A DNA stretch of 64,000 nt from Oscillibacter sp. (GCA_017482345.1 JAFUNB010000007.1:32710-96709); one strand, 5' to 3'. Numbered from the stretch's first letter, positions 24,755 to 32,886 are shown. Numbers and translations are program-made. Notes: generated by a model not told the origin, from the sequence alone.

Positions 24755-24809
24755 AACGCGGTTCCTTTCCTGACATATTATTCCAATTTTCATAACTTAC
24801 ATTGAAAAA

Positions 24810-24838
24810 ATCATACCACCGTTCTGCATATTTCTCAA
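24810..24838 (-). promoter_or_regulatory. Promoter of the thioesterase gene
   Basis: Minus-strand TTGAGA, 17-bp spacer, TATGAT with TGG before it (extended -10). Confidence 0.7.
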
Positions 24839-24848
24839 GAGACAATCA

Positions 24849-24876
24849 TTGACTTTTTGCGCCGTAGTGGTATGAT
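24849..24876 (+). promoter_or_regulatory. Strong promoter of ridA
   Basis: TTGACT, 16-bp spacer, TATGAT with TGG before it. It is divergent from the thioesterase promoter, whose -10 has the same nine bases. Confidence 0.8.
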
Positions 24877-24911
24877 ATTACTATCAAATTTGTTTAAGGA
24901 GGACTCTTCCA

Positions 24912-25286
24912 ATGGACAAGAAGGTTATCTCTACTCCCAACGCTCCCGCTGCTATCGGCCCCTATTCTCAGGCTTGGGCTGTGGGCGACATGGTTTTCGC
25001 TTCCGGTCAGATCCCCGTTGATCCCGCCACCGGCATCGTTCCCGAGGGCATCGCCGCTCAGGCTGAGCAGAGCTGCAAGAACGCTCTGGCTATCGTCGAG
25101 GCTGCCGGCCTGACCGCCGAGAACGTCGTCAAGACCACCTGCTTCCTGGCCGAGATCGCTGACTTCGCCGCTTTCAACGAGGTCTATGCCAAGTACTTCA
25201 CCTCCAAGCCCGCTCGTTCCTGCGTGGCCGTGAAGGACATCCCCAAGGGCGTCCTGTGCGAGATCGAAGTCATCGCTGTTAAGTAA
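24912..25286 (+). CDS. ridA: RidA-family imine/enamine deaminase
   Basis: 124 residues; hydrolyses reactive enamines/imines such as 2-aminoacrylate formed by PLP enzymes. N-terminal APAAIGPYSQA, the central VKTTCFLAEI and the catalytic-arginine segment PARSCVAVKDIPKG (Arg about 102) match the family, as does the trimer-forming length. AAGGAGGA precedes the ATG. It shows a different codon choice from neighbours (many GCT and GTT), as in highly expressed genes, consistent with its strong promoter. Confidence 0.95.
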   Translation: MDKKVISTPNAPAAIGPYSQAWAVGDMVFASGQIPVDPATGIVPEGIAAQAEQSCKNALAIVEAAGLTAENVVKTTCFLAEIADFAAFNEVYAKYFTSKPARSCVAVKDIPKGVLCEIEVIAVK

Positions 25287-25305
25287 GCGTTGCTGTAGAT
25301 GAATA

Positions 25306-25337
25306 AAAGACTGGCTCTTTCGAGCCAGTCTTTTTTT
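25306..25337. terminator. Bidirectional terminator
   Basis: Stem AAAGACTGGCTC / GAGCCAGTCTTT with T-run, between ridA and the antiporter. Confidence 0.9.
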
Positions 25338-25339
25338 GC

Positions 25340-26647
25340 TTAAATGAACTGGGAAACGATGACGGAGGCCACCATCAGGGGGATGTTATAGTGGATGAAG
25401 GTAGGCACGCAGGTGTCCCAGATGTGGTCGTGCTGGCCGTCGGCGTTCAGGCCGGAGGTGGGGCCGAGGGTGGTATCGGAGGCGGGAGAGCCGGCGTCGC
25501 CCAGGGCCGCCGCGGCGCTCATCAGCAGGATGGTGGCGGCGGGAGAGAAGCCCATCTTCTGGCACAGGGGCACATACAGCACCGCCAGCACCGGCACCGT
25601 GGAGAAGGAGCTGCCGATGCCCATGGTGACCAGCAGACCGATGAAGGTGATGACGATGGCGGCGATCCATTTGCTGCCGCCCATGATGGCGATGGCGGCC
25701 TCCACCAGGGCGTCCACGGCGCCGGTGGCCTTCATGACCTCCGCATAGCCGCCGGCCACCAGCATGATCATGGCGATCATGCCCATGAGCTTCACGCCGC
25801 CGGCGAAGTGGTCGTCCGCCTCTTTCCAGCGAATGGCGCCGCCCAGCAGCATGGCCAGCACGCCGCACAGGGCGGACAGGGCCAGGGAGTCCGTCAGCAC
25901 CTGCACCACGACCACCAGAATGACGGCGGCGATGGTGACCATGTGGTCCTTCGTCAGACGGTCGGACACGGCCTCGGTGAGGGTGGTGTCCACCTCCACG
26001 GATTCGTAGGTGCGGGGCTTGCGGTAGGAGAGGAACACGGCGATCAGCAGTCCGGCCAGCATGGCAAGGCCCAGGATCCAGTTGTACTTCGCCACGTCGG
26101 CGATCTCCACCGGCATGCCGCAGGCGGTCATATTGTCAGCGATGATGCCCATGAAGATGGCGCCGAAGCCGAAGGGGATGCAGATGTAGGGGGCCTTCAG
26201 TCCGAAGGCCAGAGAGCAGGCCGCCGCCCGGCGGTCGATCTTCATCTCGTTGAACAGCGCCAGCATGGGCGGGATCATGATGGGGATGAAGGCGATATGG
26301 ACGGGCACCAGATTCTGGGACAGGCAGGCCACCGCCGCCAGCACCAGCAGCAGCACGCTGCCGCTCCTGCCCATGACCCGGGAGAGCTTCTTGCTCATGA
26401 TGTCGGCCAGACCGGTGGCGGCCACGGCGTTGGCGAAGGTGCCCAGGAAGATATAGGCCAGAGCCGTTCCCGCGTTGGCGCCGAAACCGCCGCACAGGAT
26501 ATCCATGGCCTCCGGCACAGGAATGCCCGCCAGCACCGCGCCGGTCAGGGCAGCAATGATGAGGGACATAAGGACGTTCAGCTTGCAAAGACACAGCAGG
26601 CACAGCACCACAACGGATACCAGTACCGGGTTCATCAGAATGGACAT
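25340..26647 (-). CDS. Na+/H+ antiporter-family (NhaC/YuiF type) transporter
   Basis: 435 residues with about 11-12 hydrophobic spans. The N-terminal segment, the central IPIMIPPMLALFNEMKIDRRAA loop and the C-terminal GIGSSFSTVPVLAV and AALGDAGSPASDTTLGPTSGLNADGQHDH motifs match the COG2056 (YuiF-like) family in the ion-transporter superfamily. Substrate may be Na+/H+, an amino acid such as histidine, or a carboxylate; not determined. ATG 26647 follows GGAGAA. A single gene, isolated upstream by the Sel1 island. Confidence 0.8.
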   Translation of the reverse strand: MSILMNPVLVSVVVLCLLCLCKLNVLMSLIIAALTGAVLAGIPVPEAMDILCGGFGANAGTALAYIFLGTFANAVAATGLADIMSKKLSRVMGRSGSVLLLVLAAVACLSQNLVPVHIAFIPIMIPPMLALFNEMKIDRRAAACSLAFGLKAPYICIPFGFGAIFMGIIADNMTACGMPVEIADVAKYNWILGLAMLAGLLIAVFLSYRKPRTYESVEVDTTLTEAVSDRLTKDHMVTIAAVILVVVVQVLTDSLALSALCGVLAMLLGGAIRWKEADDHFAGGVKLMGMIAMIMLVAGGYAEVMKATGAVDALVEAAIAIMGGSKWIAAIVITFIGLLVTMGIGSSFSTVPVLAVLYVPLCQKMGFSPAATILLMSAAAALGDAGSPASDTTLGPTSGLNADGQHDHIWDTCVPTFIHYNIPLMVASVIVSQFI

Positions 26648-26714
26648 GCGTTCATTCTCCTTTTCTCTTTCAATTTACCGAACTAATATATTACCACGTG
26701 AGAAAGAAAAAAGC

Positions 26715-26734
26715 AACAGCTGACAGGAAAATCC
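26715..26734. repeat. Left 20-bp direct repeat of the Sel1 island
   Basis: AACAGCTGACAGG-A-AAATCC, matching 29833-29852 at 19 of 20 positions. Here it is a lone half of a hairpin. The distance between copies is 3118 bp and encloses the AT-rich gene. The spacer 26648-26887 otherwise holds the terminator at 26792. Confidence 0.75.
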
Positions 26735-26791
26735 CCTTTAACTCAACTGGTTGGTTTTGATCTATTTGAAAATCCTTTGTCGAAATGATGG

Positions 26792-26826
26792 AAACAGGCC
26801 CCGCTCGAAAAGAGCAGGGCCTGTTT
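26792..26826. terminator. Terminator after the Sel1 gene
   Basis: Stem AACAGGCCC-c-GCTC / GAGC-a-GGGCCTGTT around a short loop, followed on the plus strand by TTTGG; works for the minus-strand gene as a stable hairpin. Confidence 0.6.
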
Positions 26827-26887
26827 GGCAACTAGACCGAAGTAAATCTTCGTTTGTCATAAATGCAGCGTAAATACTCATCGTCAG

Positions 26888-29737
26888 TTATAATGTCTTC
26901 AACAGAGTCTGTGCATCGGCAAGTCCCTGTTCTGCTGCCTTTTTAAGCCAGTAAAGAGCTTTTTCCTTATTGACTGCGGTACCCGCACCGTAGAGATACA
27001 TTGCTCCGCAGTAGAACTGTGCATTGACATTTCCCTGTTCTGCTGCCTTTTCATACCAGCAAAGAGCTTTTCCCCTATTGGCTGCGGTACCTTCACCTTG
27101 GAGATACATTGCTCCGCATGCGATCTGTGCATCGACATGTCCCTGTTCTGCTGCCTTTTCATACCAGCAAAGGGCTTTTTCCTTATTGGCTGCGGTACCT
27201 TCACCTTGGAAATACATTAAACCGCAGCAGGTCTGTGCATTGACATCTCCCTGTTCAGCCGCCTTTTCATACCAATAAAGAGCTTTTTCCTTATTGACCG
27301 CGGTGCCTACACCTTTGTCATACGCTATACCGCAGTAGATCTGTGCATTGACATCTCCCTGTTCGGCCGCCTTTTCATACCAGTAAAGAGCTTTTTCCTT
27401 ATTGACTGCGGTACCTTCACCTTGGAAATACATTGTACCGCAGTAGTACTGTGCATCGGCATGTCCCTGCTTTGCTGCCTTTTCATACCAGTAAAGAGCT
27501 TTTTCCTTATTGACCGCGGCGCCTACACCTTTGTCATACATGAAGCCGCAGTAGACCTGTGCTGTGACATCTCCCTGTTCTGCTGCCTTTTCATACCAGC
27601 AAAGAGCTTTTTCCTTATTGGCCGCGGTACCTACACCTTGGAAATACATTGTACCGCAGTTGAACTGTGCAATGACATCTCCCTGTTCTGCAAGCTTTTC
27701 ATATCGATAGAGAGCTTTTGCATCTTCCGATGCTTCTGTGGAAATATCACTCCGCTGTTCCTCAGCCTTTTCTTCTGCTGCGGCAGGTTTTTGCTGCCGG
27801 GTATCCGGTTGTTTTTCCAGCGGCTTATTCGCCAGCCAGTCTTTTCTGATATCAGCAGGCTGTTCATCCACAAGCAGCAATCTGTAAGAATTGTTTTCCA
27901 CCAATGGTTTCGCATCATCGGAAATCATATTGTCATAAACTTCATAAGACTCGTATGTGTCAGGACTCATAAAAACAAACACATCATCCGCCTGATAGAG
28001 ATATTGCACCTGTATATCGTTATATCGTGGCTCTACTTCTTTAAGGTACCAGCTTCTATCCAAGTATCTATTCATGTACAGTATAGACATCACATGTTCA
28101 AAAGCCGATGCCTGCTGCTTGCCTTTTACATACAGTGTCACTTCATCTTCTGATGAAGATATAAAATTATTCATGGCATTTACATCAAGCAGATTGTATT
28201 TTATTCCACCTTTTGTTCGGAATTCCACCACGTCGACATCGTATTTATAATGCACTTTGATCATAAATCCAAAAAGATTTGCATCCGTAACCTTGCCTCT
28301 TCTTGGTCTGGAAAGGCGCTCTTTGTCAATAATTTTCAAATCGCAGGTAAGTGCTGTATCCTGTGTATCTATCACAGCTGTGTCAGGCAGCAGTGCCGCC
28401 ATCTCTTTTTCACATGTTTCCAGAATTCTTTTATAGTTCTTATAAAAATTGCTTTCTCTGTCTTCAACAGCAAGCAGATGCATTTTGATAACTTCAATAA
28501 GCTGTCCATAATATTCCACAGAGCCGGCTTCTTTCAGCAAATCCATCAGATATAGCATACGGATTGGACCCAACGGCTCAACAGAGCATTCGTATATCAG
28601 TTTCTCAATGTGAACAATATTTTCAGGTTTTTCTGCAGTAATGTCCTCCTGTTCAGCTTCCGGTGATGTCTGCTGTGATAATTCAAGATACTGTTCCTGA
28701 CTTATTACACCCCTGTTAAACATCTCCTTGATAAATATGTACATAGCAAAATAACGCTGATGGCCCTGTATGGAAACAGTTGCCTCTGTTTCTTTTGAGT
28801 TAAGGAAACGCACAAGATCCTCAGTTGAATCAAAGGAATAACGACTGCCATCCTTTGTAATCAATTCTGCTTTCTCTATATCATAGGAAGTTTTTATTTG
28901 TATAATGTGCAGTGCGCGCCATCTGTGCGGAGAACGCGGATCAGAAATAAGAAAATTTGACTTGTTTTCAAATATAATTTTGCAGGTAAGTGCTGTATCT
29001 TTCCGCTTTTCCTCAGCCTTTTCTTCTGCTGCGGCAGGTTTTTGCTGCCGTACTTCCGGTTCCTGCTCTTTTACAGGCTTACCGCCATCCAATTCTGCTG
29101 GGGACTTTTTGATCATATCTCTGAGCAGACTTGTTTTGTTTACCAGTTCGCCGTTTTCTACCGTATAAAATTCTGTATTTTCACGGAAAGACCCATCTTC
29201 TTTCAGGGAAGCGGCCAGTTCTTCTTCCGGCACACGGGTCAGCCAGATCACACTGTACATGCGTACATCAAAGTCAGCACCACAGTTAAACCAGTTGAAT
29301 ATGTTAAAATGCTGCGAGATATTAACAGTGTTGGTAAATTGTTCAAAATCTTTGTAAAGATATTTCTTCTTTTTATCGATGGCATCTATGATCAGTGATA
29401 CACGGTATCTTTGGGCAATAGAAGTACTGCGTGGGAGCCGGTTCATCAGAAACTCACATTCCAAAGCTTTGGCGTGCTTGAAGACATAATGATCCAGAAA
29501 ATCTCTGCCATCCGCCTTTGGAGTTTTGCTATGGCGCAAGATCAGTTCCGCTATGGTTTTTTTGTTTTTTAATTGAATGGGGCCCAGTTTAACAGGCTCA
29601 AATATTTCAGACAGTTCAACCCTGTATTCAGGATGATCTTTATAAACTTCCTGTTCAATGTCAGCGATCTGGCTGTCTGTCAGGCCATAAACTATGGTCA
29701 GTCCATCGTTCAATACTTTTTTTACATCGTATGCCAT
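26888..29737 (-). CDS. 949-residue Sel1-repeat protein with duplicated internal domains
   Basis: AT-rich compared with all neighbours. No signal peptide or membrane span. An N-terminal helical region (1-220) is followed by an Ala/Glu/Lys linker (RQQKPAAAEEKAEE), domain A (about 246-352), a helical middle with EPLGPIRMLYLMDLL, domain B (about 459-572, like A: DTALTC..., IKxxYDxxxxExxTKxGxxY), an almost identical second linker, and seven 36-residue Sel1/TPR-like repeats plus a partial (683-949). Sel1 repeats usually mediate protein-protein binding. The N-terminal part matches nothing known to me. ATG 29737 follows GGAGGT. Probably a transferred gene; possibly part of a defence or signalling system, which is speculation. 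Confidence 0.8.
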   Translation of the reverse strand: MAYDVKKVLNDGLTIVYGLTDSQIADIEQEVYKDHPEYRVELSEIFEPVKLGPIQLKNKKTIAELILRHSKTPKADGRDFLDHYVFKHAKALECEFLMNRLPRSTSIAQRYRVSLIIDAIDKKKKYLYKDFEQFTNTVNISQHFNIFNWFNCGADFDVRMYSVIWLTRVPEEELAASLKEDGSFRENTEFYTVENGELVNKTSLLRDMIKKSPAELDGGKPVKEQEPEVRQQKPAAAEEKAEEKRKDTALTCKIIFENKSNFLISDPRSPHRWRALHIIQIKTSYDIEKAELITKDGSRYSFDSTEDLVRFLNSKETEATVSIQGHQRYFAMYIFIKEMFNRGVISQEQYLELSQQTSPEAEQEDITAEKPENIVHIEKLIYECSVEPLGPIRMLYLMDLLKEAGSVEYYGQLIEVIKMHLLAVEDRESNFYKNYKRILETCEKEMAALLPDTAVIDTQDTALTCDLKIIDKERLSRPRRGKVTDANLFGFMIKVHYKYDVDVVEFRTKGGIKYNLLDVNAMNNFISSSEDEVTLYVKGKQQASAFEHVMSILYMNRYLDRSWYLKEVEPRYNDIQVQYLYQADDVFVFMSPDTYESYEVYDNMISDDAKPLVENNSYRLLLVDEQPADIRKDWLANKPLEKQPDTRQQKPAAAEEKAEEQRSDISTEASEDAKALYRYEKLAEQGDVIAQFNCGTMYFQGVGTAANKEKALCWYEKAAEQGDVTAQVYCGFMYDKGVGAAVNKEKALYWYEKAAKQGHADAQYYCGTMYFQGEGTAVNKEKALYWYEKAAEQGDVNAQIYCGIAYDKGVGTAVNKEKALYWYEKAAEQGDVNAQTCCGLMYFQGEGTAANKEKALCWYEKAAEQGHVDAQIACGAMYLQGEGTAANRGKALCWYEKAAEQGNVNAQFYCGAMYLYGAGTAVNKEKALYWLKKAAEQGLADAQTLLKTL
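26891..27691 (-). repeat. Seven tandem 108-bp repeats encoding Sel1 units
   Basis: Units begin AEQGDV.AQ..CG.MY..G.G.A.NKEKAL.WYEKA. Third-position identity is high in several neighbours, indicating recent expansion or gene conversion. Confidence 0.9.
27758..27799. repeat. 42-bp duplicated linker, copy 2
   Basis: Identical over 42 bp to 29009-29050; encodes the second Ala/Glu-rich linker of the Sel1 protein. Confidence 0.85.
28343..28360. repeat. 18-bp exact repeat at the start of domain B
   Basis: Identical to 28982-28999 (start of domain A), encoding DTALTC; marks the duplication boundary. Confidence 0.8.
28982..28999. repeat. 18-bp exact repeat at the start of domain A
   Basis: Partner of 28343-28360. 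Confidence 0.8.
29009..29050. repeat. 42-bp duplicated linker, copy 1
   Basis: Partner of 27758-27799; with one mismatch the match extends further on the left. Confidence 0.85.
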
Positions 29738-29832
29738 AACACACCTCCGGTATTTTTATTGCTCTTTTGCTTCACTCTATCATATCTCATTGCTTATTTC
29801 AACGATCGGTGAAAATGCCGGCTAATTAAGTG

Positions 29833-29863
29833 AACAGCTGACAGGGAAATCCTGTCAGCTGTT
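29833..29863. terminator. Hairpin after the ABC operon; its left arm is the right direct repeat
   Basis: Perfect 13-bp stem AACAGCTGACAGG / CCTGTCAGCTGTT with five-base loop GAAAT. It follows the ABC transporter operon on the minus strand, so probably ends it, though no run of T follows. Positions 29833-29852 are the second copy of the island direct repeat. Confidence 0.65.
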
Positions 29864-29874
29864 GTCCTGTTTAT

Positions 29875-30447
29875 TCAAAGTCGAATGAGACAGCAGTCCT
29901 CCCCCGTCGCGTCGGCGGGGTCATGGGTCACCAGAATGACCGGCTTCCCGCCCGCCTTTTCCCGGATGCACTGCCACGCGGCGGCGCGGTTCTCCTCGTC
30001 GAGGCCGGTGAACGGCTCGTCCAGCACCAGCGCGTCGCAGGGGGCCAGCAGCGCCCGGGCCAGCGCCAGCCGGCGCTTCATGCCGCCGGAGTAGTCCCGC
30101 ACCCGCTTCTCCCCCACGTCGCCAAGACCCAGCCGCGCCAGCAGCACCGCCGCGTCCCGCTCATCGTAGGCAGTGCCCAGCGCGAAGCGCAGGTTGCCCT
30201 CGGCGCTCAGCTGGGGTAGGAGGCGGTCCTCCTGAAACACGGCGGACCAGCGGCAGTCCGCCAGGGCCGTCACGGCGCCGGAATCTGCTTTTTCCAGTCC
30301 CAGCAGGATGCGCAGCAGGGTGGTCTTGCCAAAGCCGGAGGGGGCCATGAGGCAGGTGATGCGTCCCGGCTCCGCCGTAAACGTGACGCCCTCCAGCACG
30401 GGGGCGCCGTCGTAGGCCTTGCAGAGGTTCTCCACACGGATGCTCAT
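29875..30447 (-). CDS. ABC transporter ATP-binding protein (NitT/TauT type)
   Basis: 190 residues, short for the family (about 240-260) because the C-terminus stops soon after the switch histidine. All catalytic elements are there: Walker A APSGFGKTT, Q-loop VFQEDRLLPQ, signature YSGGMKRRLALARAL, Walker B ALVLDEPF and switch VTHDPADA. Its ATG overlaps the permease stop by four bases. Powers the importer with the permease and lipoprotein upstream. Confidence 0.92.
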   Translation of the reverse strand: MSIRVENLCKAYDGAPVLEGVTFTAEPGRITCLMAPSGFGKTTLLRILLGLEKADSGAVTALADCRWSAVFQEDRLLPQLSAEGNLRFALGTAYDERDAAVLLARLGLGDVGEKRVRDYSGGMKRRLALARALLAPCDALVLDEPFTGLDEENRAAAWQCIREKAGGKPVILVTHDPADATGEDCCLIRL

Positions 30448-31214
30448 GCGTTCACCCTCCTCTCCACGGCGGCCACCGCCGCCAGAAACAGCTTTTCAAA
30501 GCCCACGGACACCGCCACGATGACCGCCGTCCACGCGAACAGGTCCGGCGTCAGGAAGTACACCTTGGCGTTGTACAGCGCCTCGCCGATGGACAGGGCC
30601 GGCAGGCCGATGACCTCCGCCGCCACGCCGGACTTCCAGCAAAGGCCCAGTCCCAGGGACGCGGCCGAGCGGAAATGGGGCAGCACGGCGGGCAGGTAAA
30701 TGCCCCGCAGCCGCCGGGAGAAGGGCACCCGGAACACCCTGGCCATCTCCAGCAGCTGTCTGTCCGCGCTCTCGATGCCGGCGAGCACGTTCAGATACAC
30801 CGGCGGGAACACCATCAGCGCCGCGATGACCAGCGGCAGCGTCTCAGCGCGCAGCCACACCAGCGCCAGAATGATGAAGGACACCACGGGCACCGCCTTC
30901 ACCACCGCCACCAGCGGACTGAGCAGCTCCCGCAGGACGCGCCACCGGGCGGCGGCCGCCGCCAGCACCACGCCCAATGCGCAGGAGAGCAGGAAGCCGC
31001 CGAAGATGTGGCACGCGGAGGAGGCCACCGTCCGCCAGAAGGAGGCCGTGACCGCCAGCTCCGCCAGCCGCGTCAGGGCAGCCACCGGCGAGGCCAGCAG
31101 CAGATGGCCGTGGGGGTAGGCGGCAGAGTGGGCCATGCTGCCCCCCTGCCACACCAGCAGCCAGAAGACAACGGCCCAGACGCGTATTTGATTGTTGTCC
31201 GGACGCTGCTTCAT
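30444..31214 (-). CDS. ABC transporter permease (NitT/TauT type)
   Basis: 256 residues with about six spans. The coupling EAA-type loop is IESADRQLLEMARVFRVPFSRRLRGIYLPAVLPHF, typical of SsuC/TauC permeases. It is 25 bases after the substrate-binding lipoprotein and overlaps the ATPase. Start ATG 31214. Confidence 0.9.
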   Translation of the reverse strand: MKQRPDNNQIRVWAVVFWLLVWQGGSMAHSAAYPHGHLLLASPVAALTRLAELAVTASFWRTVASSACHIFGGFLLSCALGVVLAAAAARWRVLRELLSPLVAVVKAVPVVSFIILALVWLRAETLPLVIAALMVFPPVYLNVLAGIESADRQLLEMARVFRVPFSRRLRGIYLPAVLPHFRSAASLGLGLCWKSGVAAEVIGLPALSIGEALYNAKVYFLTPDLFAWTAVIVAVSVGFEKLFLAAVAAVERRVNA

Positions 31215-31239
31215 AGCCGCACCTCGTTTTCGTTAAAAA

Positions 31240-32349
31240 TTAAGCGCCGTAATAGAAATCGTCGCCGGGCAGCTTGCCGCCCACAGCGTTGGGGGCCTGC
31301 TCGGCCAGAGCGGCCAGATAGCCGGACAGCATGCCGTGCATCTCCTCGCCGGTGACGCAGACGATGTTGCAGTGGGGCAGAGCCTTGTTGGCCACGCCGG
31401 CGGCCACGATGCCGTAACCGCCCACCAGAGAGGCGGCGTCGGCGGTGTTGGCGTTCACCCACTCCACGGAGGCGGCGTAGTCAGAGAGGAACTGCTCCAC
31501 CTTGGCGGGGTGCTCCTCGATGAAGCTCTTGCGGGCCACCACCACGCCGGTGAGCATGGCGGAGCCGTTGTCCAGCTTCTCCCACTCCTCAGTCAGGCTG
31601 ACGGCCACACGCAGGCCCTCCACCTTGGTCTGGGCCACGGTGACGTAGGGCTGGGGCATCATGGCGATGTCGGCGGTGCCGGAGGCCAGGGCGGCCACGC
31701 ACTCGGCCTGCTCGCTCTTCCAGTCGATGGTGAGATCCTTGTCGGGATCGATGCCGTTCTGGACCAGCAGGTGGCGCAGGCCGTACTCAGGCACGCTGCC
31801 CTTGCCGGCGGAGACGATGGTCTTGCCCTTCAGGTCGGCCATGGACTGGACGGAGTCGCCCTTGTCCACGATATACAGCACGCCCAGGGTGTTGACGCCC
31901 AGAGTGACGATCTCGCCCTCGGTCTTGTTATACAGCACGGAGGCCATGTTGGCGGGGACGCAGGCGGCGTCCAGCTCACCCTTGATCAGCAGGGGGCTGA
32001 TCTCGTCGGCGGTGCCGGCCAGAGAGAAGGTGTACTCGCTCTCGAGAGAGCCGGAGTCGGCCATGGCGGCCTCGGAGATGGCAGCCATGTCGGTGCCCTC
32101 GGCCATGGGAGTGCCGGCCAGGGCCATCAGCTTCACAAGGCCCATGCCGGTGGGGCCGGTCATGGCGGCCACCCGCATGTTGACGGGCTCCTCGGCAGGG
32201 ACTTCCGGCTCAGCGGGAGTCTCGGCGGGCTGCTCCACCACGGGCTCTTCGGGGGTCTCAACGGGAGCCTCTTCCTTCTTGCCGCAGGCGGCCAGGCTCA
32301 GGGACAGGGACAGCGCCAGAACGGCGCTGAGGATTTTCTTCAGATTCAT
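31240..32349 (-). CDS. ABC transporter substrate-binding lipoprotein (NMT1/THI5-like)
   Basis: 369 residues. Signal peptide with lipobox SLAAC (Cys about 22), then a Pro/Glu-rich tether (30-57) and a two-lobed binding fold: MRVAAMTGPTGMGLVKL, GELDAACVPANMAS, LKGKTIVSAGKGS, and LASGTADIAMMPQPYV. Homologues bind sulfonates, pyrimidine precursors, riboflavin-like or oxyanion ligands; the ligand here is not predictable. Start ATG 32349 with GAGGAAA upstream. The downstream half of a four-gene operon with a TM1266-type regulator. Confidence 0.9.
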   Translation of the reverse strand: MNLKKILSAVLALSLSLSLAACGKKEEAPVETPEEPVVEQPAETPAEPEVPAEEPVNMRVAAMTGPTGMGLVKLMALAGTPMAEGTDMAAISEAAMADSGSLESEYTFSLAGTADEISPLLIKGELDAACVPANMASVLYNKTEGEIVTLGVNTLGVLYIVDKGDSVQSMADLKGKTIVSAGKGSVPEYGLRHLLVQNGIDPDKDLTIDWKSEQAECVAALASGTADIAMMPQPYVTVAQTKVEGLRVAVSLTEEWEKLDNGSAMLTGVVVARKSFIEEHPAKVEQFLSDYAASVEWVNANTADAASLVGGYGIVAAGVANKALPHCNIVCVTGEEMHGMLSGYLAALAEQAPNAVGGKLPGDDFYYGA

Positions 32350-32383
32350 GTGATATTTCCTCGCTTTTTGTTGATGATTGGGT

Positions 32384-32641
32384 TTACTTCAGTGCGTCCT
32401 CCGGGGCGTACACCGTCTTGGCGGTGATGCCCGGCAGGCGGCCGATCTTGCCCGACAGGGCGGAGATCACATCCGCCGGAGCGTCCATCGCCACACTGAT
32501 CACGTTGACGCCCCGCTGGTGGTAGGGGATGCCCATGCGGCCGATGATGTGGCCGCCATACTGATGCAGCAGCTCATTCAGCGCCGCCACGGAATTGCCG
32601 TCCCGGACGATGATGGCCAGCACAGCCACGCGGGTCTCCAT
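32384..32641 (-). CDS. TM1266-family putative regulator (iron-only hydrogenase system type)
   Basis: 85 residues forming an ACT/ferredoxin-like fold: METRVAVLAIIVRDG, HQYGGHIIGRMGIPYHQRGVNVISVAMDAP and SALSGKIGRLPG match the TM1266 family, named from [FeFe]-hydrogenase gene neighbourhoods. No DNA-binding domain is seen, so it may sense a small molecule or metal. ATG 32641 is used; GGAG is nine bases upstream. It is the first gene of the ABC transporter operon and lies directly after the leader terminator. Confidence 0.85.
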   Translation of the reverse strand: METRVAVLAIIVRDGNSVAALNELLHQYGGHIIGRMGIPYHQRGVNVISVAMDAPADVISALSGKIGRLPGITAKTVYAPEDALK

Positions 32642-32834
32642 AGTAAAAACTCCTTTCGTAAAAAAATCATCCCTCCCGCCGTTCATGGCAGGAGGGATGA
32701 CAGCAAAGCATATCACGCAAGACGCAGTTCCCTGCGCCTGATTCCTCTCCTCTTTCGGCTGGGACGCATCCTCACCGGCAGAACGACAGAATGAAAGTAT
32801 TGGTGTCGGCGGTCAGAAAATACTTCCCGCGAAC
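32642..32834 (-). ncRNA. Structured 5' leader with terminator: candidate riboswitch/attenuator
   Basis: About 190 nt between the predicted transcription start (about 32834) and the TM1266 ATG. In minus-strand order: stem GAAGTATT/AATACTTT; hairpin CGG-UG-GGA/UCC-CA-CCG; stem GGCGCAG/CTGCGTC with GGAA loop enclosed by ATCA/TGAT; then the terminator. The stretch GGAG-a-GGA (plus positions 32743-32750) can pair with TCCCTCC in the left arm of the terminator with one bulge, giving a plausible antiterminator. It does not fit the TPP, SAM, THF, FMN or cobalamin consensus as I know them. Confidence 0.55.
32660..32700 (-). terminator. Leader terminator before TM1266 gene
   Basis: 14-bp stem TCATCCCTCCTGCC / GGCGGGAGGGATGA, six-base loop, then seven T, ending 18 bases before the start codon. 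Confidence 0.85.
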
Positions 32835-32840
32835 AGGGAG

Positions 32841-32870
32841 ATTATATCATATCCGCCGCAGCGGGGTCAA
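32841..32870 (-). promoter_or_regulatory. Promoter of the TM1266-ABC operon
   Basis: Minus-strand TTGACC, 18-bp spacer, perfect TATAAT, about 200 bases before the first gene. Confidence 0.75.
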
Positions 32871-32886
32871 CCCCGCCCTCCACACC

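Noticed and set aside
26891-27691. Possible CRISPR array, judging from regular repetition.
   Set aside because: Repeats are 108 bp, in frame and encode Sel1 units; no short direct repeats with unique spacers.
26715-29852. Insertion sequence around the Sel1 gene.
   Set aside because: No transposase frame or terminal inverted repeats; direct repeats of 20 bp are too long for typical target-site duplication, so treated as an island.
32642-32834. TPP riboswitch, suggested by the NMT1/THI5-like binding protein and a GCGCAGGGAA segment.
   Set aside because: Other TPP elements (CTGAGA, ACCTGATCTGG) are absent and the pairing is different.
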